Under the pieces are notes generated by a model, which was not told the origin of the DNA, searched no databases, and saw only the letters and a list, made by a program, of their open reading frames with translations. From assembly GCA_013151785.1 (NCBI GenBank), contig JAADHP010000034.1, positions 1 through 6,621 of the forward strand: a DNA stretch of 6,621 bases. The letters are read 5' to 3'. Source of the DNA: Nitrospirota bacterium. GTDB lineage: Bacteria; Nitrospirota; Thermodesulfovibrionia; Thermodesulfovibrionales; JdFR-85. Made by a program: the position numbers and the translations under genes. Of the stretch, positions 1 through 5,452 are shown piece after piece. Each line of letters starts with the position of its first letter. Positions within the stretch are counted from its first letter, which is position 1.

Positions 1-17
1 CTGATTTTCTCCTCGGA

Positions 18-37
18 GCATGCCACGGATGGCATGC
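18..37. repeat. Short perfect palindrome (7-bp arms)
   Basis: GCATGCC (18-24) and GGCATGC (31-37) form a perfect 7-bp stem around a 6-base loop. No run of T follows on either strand, so it is not a standard intrinsic terminator. It lies at the window edge, inside short stretches that stay open on both strands, so its context (end of an upstream gene, start of a divergent one, or an operator) cannot be settled here. Confidence 0.5.
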
Positions 38-119
38 GAGAATGACTGAGAAGGCAATACCTGTATGCCTATAAAGTTGACTGGATACTCAATCACTATT
101 TTAAGGAATCTCTTTCCTA

Positions 120-149
120 TTGACAAAATAGGTTTAAATGGGTTATATA
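120..149 (+). promoter_or_regulatory. Probable sigma70-type promoter of the inositol phosphate operon
   Basis: A consensus -35 box TTGACA lies at 120-125. An AT-rich -10 region follows: TATATA at 144-149 gives an 18-base spacer, and an overlapping TATAAT at 146-151 gives 20. Transcription would start near 156-160 and leave a leader of about 140 bases before the ATG at 299. It is the best promoter match in the upstream region. Confidence 0.5.
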
Positions 150-225
150 ATAACATCCCTCAGGACTCATTTCGCATTTGTTAATTTTCATCTCTTTATA
201 TTATTATTTAATATCCTTATTACTT

Positions 226-250
226 TTTCTGTAAAATGTTTCTGTAAAAT
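226..250 (+). repeat. Tandem 12-base direct repeat in the leader
   Basis: TTTCTGTAAAAT occurs at 226-237 and again at 239-250, one base apart (13-base period, a little over one helical turn). It lies in the presumed 5' leader about 50 bases before the start codon. It could be a paired protein-binding site or a local duplication. Each copy ends in TAAAAT, which could serve as a weak -10 box, but no good -35 box is correctly spaced. Confidence 0.5.
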
Positions 251-298
251 TACCATTATGAATGCAGAAGAGGAATTTCCCAATAAGGAGGTGTTAGG

Positions 299-1393
299 AT
301 GGCTAAAATCAGAGTGGCTATTATTGGAGTTGGAAACTGTGCAAGTTCCCTTGTTCAGGGGGTTTATTATTATCGAAACAGGAGCGAGAAGGATGCAATT
401 GGCCTGATGCACTGGGATTTAGGGGGGTATCTTCCTGGAGATATAGAGTTTGTGGCTGCCATAGATATTGACAAAAGAAAGGTGGGTAAGGATCTGTCAG
501 AGGCTATTTTTGCTCCGCCGAATTGTACCACTGTATTTCATAGAGATATTCCTTCAATGGGTGTGAAGGTGGTGATGGGTGAGGTCATGGATGGTGTAGC
601 ACCTCATATGAGGGATTATCCCGAGGATGAGACCTTTGTTGTATCAGAGGAAAAGGCTGTGGATATAGTCAAGGTCTTAAAGGAAAGTGGGGCAGAAATA
701 GCATTGAACTACTGTCCTGTTGGTTCAGAGAATGCTACAAGATACTATGCTGAATGCTGTCTGGAGGCAGGGGTGGCCTTTATAAATTGTATGCCCGTGT
801 TTATTGCTTCTGATACCAAGTGGGCTGAAAAATATAAGGAAAAGGGGATTCCCATCATAGGAGATGATATCAAGGCACAGATAGGTGCCACAATTACCCA
901 TAGAACACTGGCCAGGCTCTTTGCTGACAGAGGGGTAAAGCTTGACAGAACCTACCAGATGAACACAGGCGGAAACACTGATTTCTTGAATATGCTGGCA
1001 AGGGAAAGGCTGAAGTCAAAAAAGATATCCAAGACAGAGGCAGTGCAGTCTGTATTATCTGAACCTCTGGAGCCCAAGAATATACATATTGGACCATCTG
1101 ATTACATACCATGGCTTAAAGACAACAAGATATGTTTCTTAAGAATGGAAGGCCGTATCTTTGGAGATGTGCCTATGAATATTGAATTGAGGTTGTCTGT
1201 GGAGGATTCACCTAATTCAGCAGGTTGTACTATAGATGCCATAAGATGTGCCAAGATAGCCCTTGATAGAGGGGTGGGAGGTCCCCTGCTTTCCATATCT
1301 GCATATACAATGAAACACCCTCCCCATCAGTATCCTGATAATGTAGCCAGGCAGATGGTAGAGGAGTTTATTGAAGGCAAGAGGGAAAGGTAA
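299..1393 (+). CDS. ino1: myo-Inositol-1-phosphate synthase
   Basis: Converts D-glucose 6-phosphate to L-myo-inositol 1-phosphate in the cytoplasm with tightly bound NAD; this is the entry step to inositol compounds. The 364-residue length fits the short archaeal/Thermotoga/actinobacterial class rather than the roughly 530-residue eukaryotic enzyme. A Rossmann nucleotide-binding loop, GVGNCASSLVQG, lies at residues 10-21. The family signatures NYCPVGS (137-143), GDDIKAQIGAT (188-198, with the conserved lysine 192) and MNTGGNTDFLNM (221-232) are present, so the active site looks intact. The start is set by AAGGAGGTG at 285-293, five bases before the ATG. The next gene begins two bases after the stop, which makes translational coupling and a single transcript likely. 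Family identity is clear; the end use of the product is inferred from the neighbour. Confidence 0.95.
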   Translation: MAKIRVAIIGVGNCASSLVQGVYYYRNRSEKDAIGLMHWDLGGYLPGDIEFVAAIDIDKRKVGKDLSEAIFAPPNCTTVFHRDIPSMGVKVVMGEVMDGVAPHMRDYPEDETFVVSEEKAVDIVKVLKESGAEIALNYCPVGSENATRYYAECCLEAGVAFINCMPVFIASDTKWAEKYKEKGIPIIGDDIKAQIGATITHRTLARLFADRGVKLDRTYQMNTGGNTDFLNMLARERLKSKKISKTEAVQSVLSEPLEPKNIHIGPSDYIPWLKDNKICFLRMEGRIFGDVPMNIELRLSVEDSPNSAGCTIDAIRCAKIALDRGVGGPLLSISAYTMKHPPHQYPDNVARQMVEEFIEGKRER

Positions 1394-1395
1394 GG

Positions 1396-2715
1396 ATGAA
1401 GGCTGTTATTTTGGCTGCTGGTATGGGAAAACGGATGAGGAGTCCTGAGTCAGGCGAGCCAAAGTCTGCAAAAAAAGTGCTCGGACTTCCCATAATAAAA
1501 AGGGTCATACTTTCTGCGCGCAGGGCGGGCATTAAGGATTTTATTATAGTTGTGGGCTACCTTGCTGAAAGAATCAAGGAGATATTGGGTGACGGAAAGG
1601 ATCTAAAGGTAAACATAATGTATGTAGAAAACAATGAATGGGAGAAAGGCAATGGCGTATCACTGCTGAAGGCAAAGGCTCATATAGATGATGATAGGTT
1701 TATTCTAATTATGGGAGATCATTTATTTGATCCTGCCATGATTGAGGATATAAAGAGAATACAAATCAAGGATGATGAGGCGGTGCTAATGGTTGATTTT
1801 AATCCAGCACCCTGTATTGATCTGCAGGATGCAACAAAGGTCAAAGTTAGAGACAATCATATAGAAGAGATCAGCAAGCAACTGGTGGAGTATGACGGGG
1901 TTGACTGTGGAATATTTCTGTGTGGAAAAGGTGTATTTGCCGTATTGGAAGAGGAGATAAAAAGGGGAAGGGAAGGTATTACCGATGCGATGAGTGTTCT
2001 GGCCATGAATAACAAACTCCTTTCTCTTGACTCAAAGGGTAGATTCTGGCTTGATGTTGATACCGAGGTGGCATTAAAGAATGCAGAAAAGAACCTGCTA
2101 AAGGGGCTCATAAAGCCCACGGATGGTATTGTTTCCAGATATATAAACAGACCCATATCACTGAGAATATCCAGGATACTTGTCAATAAAACAATAAAGC
2201 CAAACACGATTTCGGTGATTAGCTTTATTGTTTCTGTAGTATCTGCACTATTATTTTCCATTGGCAACTATTTCAGTACATTGATTGGTGGTTTGTTGGT
2301 TCAGTTTTCATCCATTCTTGATGGATGTGATGGTGAGGTTGCACGGCTGAAATTTGAAGATAATGAGTACGGTGCATGGTTCGATGCAACCCTTGATAGG
2401 TATGCTGATGCTATAGTGATATTTGGCATTATTCTTGGACTACTCAATTACAATTCAAACATGGTAACCTGGATATATGGATATCTTGCAATCACAGGAA
2501 CATTTATTACCAGTTATACTGCAACCAAATATGATGCCTTGCTGAAACTGAAGAAAAACACCACCTGGAGATTTGGTCGGGATATCCGTATGTTTATTAT
2601 TATGATAGGTGCTGTGTTGAATGAGATGTATTATCTGCTTATTGCTCTCGCCCTTCTGACAAATATTGTTTCACTGAGACGTCTTTATGTCTTCAGAGAG
2701 CAACCAGCAGGATAG
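1396..2715 (+). CDS. Bifunctional inositol-1-phosphate cytidylyltransferase / CDP-inositol phosphotransferase (DIPP synthase)
   Basis: Fusion of a soluble nucleotidyltransferase domain (about residues 1-235) and a membrane CDP-alcohol phosphatidyltransferase domain (about 245-439). The first half has the sugar-nucleotidyltransferase loop LAAGMGKRMR (6-15), downstream lysines 23-27, and a GDH metal site around Asp108. The second half has the complete CDP-alcohol signature DGxxAR-x8-GxxxDxxxD from Asp312 to Asp334 (Asp309, Asp312, Asp330 and Asp334 are the expected metal and catalytic acids), with several hydrophobic segments after it. In characterised homologues (for example Archaeoglobus), CTP and L-myo-inositol 1-phosphate give CDP-inositol, which is joined to another inositol phosphate to make phosphorylated di-myo-inositol phosphate, a thermoprotective solute. 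The upstream gene supplies the substrate, two bases away. The phosphatase for the last step is not in the window. A phosphatidylinositol-type lipid product is the main alternative. Confidence 0.88.
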   Translation: MKAVILAAGMGKRMRSPESGEPKSAKKVLGLPIIKRVILSARRAGIKDFIIVVGYLAERIKEILGDGKDLKVNIMYVENNEWEKGNGVSLLKAKAHIDDDRFILIMGDHLFDPAMIEDIKRIQIKDDEAVLMVDFNPAPCIDLQDATKVKVRDNHIEEISKQLVEYDGVDCGIFLCGKGVFAVLEEEIKRGREGITDAMSVLAMNNKLLSLDSKGRFWLDVDTEVALKNAEKNLLKGLIKPTDGIVSRYINRPISLRISRILVNKTIKPNTISVISFIVSVVSALLFSIGNYFSTLIGGLLVQFSSILDGCDGEVARLKFEDNEYGAWFDATLDRYADAIVIFGIILGLLNYNSNMVTWIYGYLAITGTFITSYTATKYDALLKLKKNTTWRFGRDIRMFIIMIGAVLNEMYYLLIALALLTNIVSLRRLYVFREQPAG

Positions 2716-2718
2716 ATA

Positions 2719-3093
2719 TTAGTCCACTTCAATCACTATTTCTTCTTCGGATTTTACCTCTATAAGTTCCCTCGGGTCGTCTAATATGCGTCCTATGATG
2801 TTCACCTCACTTGCAGGAACGGGATCTGGCCCGGTGCTTAAAGGAGTAGGCCCAAAGAAGATGGCAATTGCAGAGCCAGGTGGCCAGTATCCGATATCTC
2901 CTATCCTGACCCTGGTTGTAGCTGTATGATCAAGGGAGCCTTTGTAGGGAACCTCAAAATAGAACTCATCTCCCCACACATTAAATCTTCCCCTGAAAGG
3001 TAGTATGGAAAGGATGCCCTTTGCTGTATCTGTATCATAGAGTTCCGCCTTTAAACTGAGATGTCCAATTTTGATTCTTATTGGGGTGGCCAC
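2719..3093 (-). CDS. Cyclophilin-like fold protein (TM1367/DUF369 type)
   Basis: A 124-residue protein with the hallmarks of the small cyclophilin-like family typified by Thermotoga TM1367: WGDEFYFEVP (40-49), GDIGYWPPG (65-73), FFGPTPLS (79-86) and PASEVNIIG (92-100). The family has a cyclophilin-like beta barrel, but prolyl-isomerase activity is not established and the residues typical of cyclophilin catalysis are not evident. No signal peptide or membrane segment is visible, so it is probably cytoplasmic even though its operon partner is exported. Translation starts at GTG (3093-3091), which shares one base with the TAG stop of tlpA. A GAGGGGGT stretch inside the end of tlpA serves as ribosome binding site, so the two are translationally coupled. 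Its stop lies three bases from the convergent stop of the inositol operon. The cellular role is unknown. Confidence 0.85.
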   Translation of the reverse strand: MATPIRIKIGHLSLKAELYDTDTAKGILSILPFRGRFNVWGDEFYFEVPYKGSLDHTATTRVRIGDIGYWPPGSAIAIFFGPTPLSTGPDPVPASEVNIIGRILDDPRELIEVKSEEEIVIEVD

Positions 3094-3602
3094 TATAATA
3101 CCCCCTCGATCTTTTGTATCAGTTTTTTTGATGTCCAGTTCTGTTCGCCAAAGAAGATATCCACTATCCTGCCTTTCTTGTCAATCAAGAATGTGGTAGG
3201 TATGGAGAAGACATTGTATTTTTTTGATACCATGGCATTGTTATCATACACTACAGGAAAGGAAGGAGACAACTCTTGAATAAAACTCTTTACTTTCTCA
3301 GGGGTTCTGTCAAGGGAGACGGCAAATATAATAAGGTTATTGTCTTTGTATTTTTTATACAGACTGTCAAGACTCTTCATTTCCTCTCTGCAGGGAGGGC
3401 ACCAGGTTGCCCAGAAATTCAATAATATGACCTTGCCCCTGTAATCCGAAAGTCTGAAGGGTTTACCTGCAAGATCATTAAGCAAAAAATCAGGTGCAGT
3501 TCTGCCCTTCAATTCTTCTATAGCCCATGGATTGGCAGAGGCATTGTTAGAGACAAAACTAATCCATAATATAAGGCATGTTATTGTTATCTTTTTCTTC
3601 AT
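3093..3602 (-). CDS. Exported TlpA/ResA-family thioredoxin-like protein
   Basis: A 169-residue protein with a Sec signal peptide: basic MKKK start, hydrophobic core to about residue 18, and Ala-x-Ala before a likely cleavage after Ala23. Residues 35-169 form the TlpA/AhpC-type thioredoxin fold: APDF (36-39) and LSDYRGKVILLNFWATWCPPC, with redox cysteines Cys68 and Cys71 in a WCPPC motif, then a cis-proline loop SIPTTF (Pro135) and FLIDKKG. WCPPC is typical of periplasmic thiol reductases that act in cytochrome c maturation or keep exported cysteines reduced. The specific client cannot be told from this window, and no CcdA or cytochrome gene is visible. There is no lipobox, so the mature form should be soluble. 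The gene is first of a two-gene unit and has an extended -10 promoter very close upstream. The region before the ATG has only a weak CGGGA ribosome binding site. Confidence 0.92.
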   Translation of the reverse strand: MKKKITITCLILWISFVSNNASANPWAIEELKGRTAPDFLLNDLAGKPFRLSDYRGKVILLNFWATWCPPCREEMKSLDSLYKKYKDNNLIIFAVSLDRTPEKVKSFIQELSPSFPVVYDNNAMVSKKYNVFSIPTTFLIDKKGRIVDIFFGEQNWTSKKLIQKIEGVL

Positions 3603-3622
3603 AGTCCCGTATAATTATTTGT

Positions 3623-3631
3623 ATTATATCA
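3623..3631 (-). promoter_or_regulatory. Extended -10 promoter for the tlpA unit
   Basis: Read on the minus strand, 3631-3623 is TGATATAAT, a perfect extended -10 (TGnTATAAT). The -35 match at 17-base spacing is poor; a TTGGAC further out is 21 bases away. Extended -10 elements often work without a good -35. Transcription would start near 3616, leaving a leader of only about 14 bases before the ATG at 3602. Confidence 0.5.
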
Positions 3632-3704
3632 CAAAAAATATATATCACTGTCCAAAAAGATTCCATAGGAAAGATGAAAGGCAGGGTACAATTGATACAG
3701 TCAA

Positions 3705-3823
3705 CAGTAAGCAGTAAATGAGTGGATGAGTAGATGGGCGGATGGGTAGATGAGTTAATGGGTAAATGAGTAGATGGGTGGATGGGTTAAAAGATCAGTG
3801 AGCGGTGAGCAGTCAGGAGTAAG
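3705..3823 (+). repeat. Composite short tandem repeat array (7-, 8- and 7-base units)
   Basis: Nine consecutive in-phase copies of a degenerate 8-base unit, RATGRGTN, run from 3717 to 3788 (for example GATGAGTA, GATGGGTA, GATGGGTG). They are flanked by 7-base units of the type CAGTRAG: two before (3705-3718, sharing two bases with the first 8-base unit) and four after (3796-3823: CAGTGAG, CGGTGAG, CAGTCAG, GAGTAAG). The 8-base period rules out a coding repeat, and the units are far too short for CRISPR. It looks like a simple-sequence array that could vary in length between strains. Confidence 0.8.
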
Positions 3824-3867
3824 AAGGGGGCAACATCTTTGAAAAATAAAAAAATCCTTCTGAAACA

Positions 3868-4024
3868 AGAGGTGAAGAGGTGGTTCATCATCCCATTAAT
3901 GCAATAGAATTTAAAATTATAAAAAAGCAGGAATCTTTTCAACCTTCTGATGACACACAAGGTTGATAGTGAATGTCACTGTCGGTATTGCTACATGGGT
4001 CTTCTTCACCACCTCTTCACCTCT
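3868..4024. mobile_element. Candidate miniature inverted-repeat element (MITE-like), no coding content
   Basis: A 157-base segment with imperfect 39-base inverted ends. The outer 17 bases, AGAGGTGAAGAGGTGGT (3868-3884), match the reverse complement of 4008-4024 exactly. The homology continues inward with CCCAT (3892-3896 against 3995-3999) and GCAATA (3901-3906 against 3986-3991). The core holds two overlapping smaller hairpins: TCAACCTT/AAGGTTGA (3939-3946, 3959-3966) and an 8-bp stem with a 3-base loop at 3965-3983. No transposase is encoded and I see no clear target-site duplication. A structured RNA or a regulatory palindrome of the unlinked tlpA and hypE genes are alternatives. Confidence 0.5.
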
Positions 4025-4254
4025 GCAAAGCAGCATCTGTGCCTGACCTTGCCCTGCCATTGAATACAGGTTCTGGCAGAGACTAATCCTGTGGATTGCA
4101 TTATTTTTATGAGGTACCCTGCCTTGTTTCTATACATTTTGGACCGTTTGAAACATAAATTGATATTTGTTTTTGTATAATAGATTACTGTTCTAAGAAA
4201 TGTCTAAAATCAAGAGAGGCCTTTTATACCTTATAACAGGACTATAAAGATATC
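4025..4254 (+). promoter_or_regulatory. Upstream region of hypE with a -10-like box and a hairpin
   Basis: A possible stem pairs AAT-ACAGG (4063-4070) with CCTGT-GG-ATT (4088-4097), with a two-base bulge. A perfect TATAAT lies at 4176-4181, about 75 bases before the hypE ATG, and is the best -10 candidate. The -35 is unclear: TTGATA (4160) is only 10 bases away and TTGAAA (4148) is 22 away, both outside the usual range. An ACAGGA at 4237-4242 is the only Shine-Dalgarno-like sequence and sits rather far from the ATG. No gene is seen in this stretch. Confidence 0.35.
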
Positions 4255-5274
4255 ATGAATCATAAGAATGAAACCATATTGCTTGCCCATGGAAGTGGTG
4301 GCAAGGTTATGTACGAGCTTATACATGATATTATTGCCCCTGCCACAGGAATGAAGGTATTTAATGATTCAGCCACCATTGACCTTGGAGCATTCGAGGG
4401 TCACACAATTGCCTTTACCACTGATAGTTATGTGGTTTCGCCCATCTTTTTCCCTGGTGGGGATATTGGAAAACTGGCAGTATTCGGAACGGTCAATGAT
4501 CTTGCCATGGTTGGGGCAGAACCAAGGTGTCTCTCTACCGGCTTTATAATCGAGGAGGGATTTCCCATATCGGATTTTATAAAGGTGCTTGAGTCCATAA
4601 GAGAGGCATCAGAGGAGGCAGGGGTCAGGATTGTAACAGGCGATACCAAGGTGGTCAACAAGGGAAAAGGTGATGGAATCTTTATCAATACCTCGGGGAT
4701 TGGACTTGTACGTGAGGGCATAAATATATCACCATCAAATATAAAGATAGATGATAGGATTATAGTAAGCGGAACGATTGGTAATCACGGAGTCGCTGTA
4801 ATGGCTGAACGTAACGGGCTGTCCTTTTCTCCACCTGTGGTCAGTGATACACGGCCCCTGAATGGAATACTGGCTAAAATACTGGACAGGTATGGCACTG
4901 AAATACATGCTCTGAGAGACCCCACACGAGGGGGGCTGGCTACCACCTTGAAGGAGATGGCCATTGAAAGTTCTCTTTGTATAGAGATTTACGAGGAAGC
5001 CCTGCCGGTGAATCCGCAGGTTGCAGGGGCATGCGAGATCCTTGGAATAGACCCCCTCTATGTGGCAAACGAAGGCATATTTGTTGCATTTGTAAACGGC
5101 AATGTGGCAGAATCTATAATTGATATTCTGCATGGTCATCCCTACGGAAGGGATGCAAGGATTATAGGGAAGGTTCTGGATACACCTTCTGAAAAGGTGC
5201 TTTTAAGGACCAGACTTGGAGGTACGAGACTTGTGGAAATGCTCCCTGGAGAACAATTACCGAGGATATGTTAG
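4255..5274 (+). CDS. hypE: Hydrogenase maturation protein HypE (carbamoyl dehydratase)
   Basis: HypE receives a carbamoyl group from HypF on its C-terminal cysteine, dehydrates it to a thiocyanate with ATP, and passes cyanide to the iron held by HypC-HypD for the [NiFe]-hydrogenase active site. At 339 residues it has the usual length. Family marks are LLAHGSGGK (9-17), TDSYVVSP (56-63), NDLAMVGAEP (81-90), GDTKVV (129-134) and RDPTRGGLATTL (from 221), which together form the PurM/AIR-synthase-like ATP-binding fold. It ends in the diagnostic PRIC with terminal Cys339, so the catalytic tail is intact. No other hyp or hydrogenase gene lies within 4 kb upstream or 1.3 kb downstream, which is unusual because hypE normally follows hypC and hypD. 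The Shine-Dalgarno sequence is weak, and the start is chosen because the family begins just before the LLAHGSGGK block. Confidence 0.95.
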   Translation: MNHKNETILLAHGSGGKVMYELIHDIIAPATGMKVFNDSATIDLGAFEGHTIAFTTDSYVVSPIFFPGGDIGKLAVFGTVNDLAMVGAEPRCLSTGFIIEEGFPISDFIKVLESIREASEEAGVRIVTGDTKVVNKGKGDGIFINTSGIGLVREGINISPSNIKIDDRIIVSGTIGNHGVAVMAERNGLSFSPPVVSDTRPLNGILAKILDRYGTEIHALRDPTRGGLATTLKEMAIESSLCIEIYEEALPVNPQVAGACEILGIDPLYVANEGIFVAFVNGNVAESIIDILHGHPYGRDARIIGKVLDTPSEKVLLRTRLGGTRLVEMLPGEQLPRIC

Positions 5275-5440
5275 GGGTGGTCTTATTAAGGATTTAGAAG
5301 CTTACTATATACTCAGAGTGAAGGACAGAGAGCCAGAGAGTGTAATGAGTTATAAAGAGGCGAAGGGGCTGATAAAGAGGGAGTTTCTTGCGCAGCAGTG
5401 GCAGGCCACTGCTATAACTTTATCGCTGGATTTGGGTTAA
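5275..5440 (+). pseudogene. Headless C-terminal remnant of a parvulin/SurA-type isomerase
   Basis: Directly after the hypE stop, in a different frame, an open stretch of about 55 codons ends at TAA 5438-5440. Its product, from GGLIKDLEAYYILRVKDREP through SYKEAKGLIKREFLAQQ, resembles the end of PpiC/SurA-family proteins: the last strand of the isomerase domain (YYILRVxDREP) followed by a charged C-terminal helix. The rest of such a protein would have to lie in the hypE sequence, which is fully occupied by hypE. No start codon or ribosome binding site precedes the recognisable part, so it is probably a truncated relic. A small real gene or an accidental resemblance is possible. The assignment is by eye. 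Confidence 0.5.
5394..5413 (+). other. Strong 8-bp hairpin downstream of hypE
   Basis: AGCAGTGG (5394-5401) and CCACTGCT (5406-5413) pair perfectly around the loop CAGG. The following bases are ATAACTTTATC, not a clean T-run, so it is at best a weak intrinsic terminator for hypE. It may instead mark an RNA processing point or block read-through into the next gene. It lies within the tail of the isomerase relic. Confidence 0.4.
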
Positions 5441-5452
5441 AATAAATATAGA

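Noticed and set aside
138..407. Plus-strand 89-codon open frame across the leader and start of ino1
   Set aside because: It overlaps ino1 in another frame, has no ribosome binding site, and its N-terminal part is low-complexity AT-rich leader; ino1 has a near-perfect ribosome binding site and strong homology.
1857..2267. 136-codon minus-strand open frame inside the DIPP synthase gene
   Set aside because: It is entirely antisense to a gene with unmistakable motifs, and its product is serine-rich as expected of a shadow frame.
3705..3823. CRISPR array
   Set aside because: Repeat units are 7-8 bases with no spacers and no cas genes nearby; this is a simple tandem array.
3917..4060. Minus-strand 47-codon open frame (ATG at 4060-4058) covering the right arm and core of the inverted-repeat element
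   Set aside because: No ribosome binding site or recognisable domain, and its sequence is explained by the repeat element. The opposite arm also yields a similar short translation, which points to the repeat rather than a gene.
4160..4181. TTGATA / TATAAT as a full promoter for hypE
   Set aside because: The spacer is only 10 bases, too short for a sigma70 promoter; only the -10-like box was kept, at low confidence.
4735..5139. 134-codon minus-strand open frame within hypE
   Set aside because: Antisense shadow of a complete, motif-intact hypE, with no independent support.
5415..5443. Promoter just before the 141-residue gene (TAAAAT at 5438-5443)
   Set aside because: The -10 resemblance is weak and the sequence at the expected -35 position (TAACTT) is poor; AT-rich intergenic sequence gives such matches by chance.
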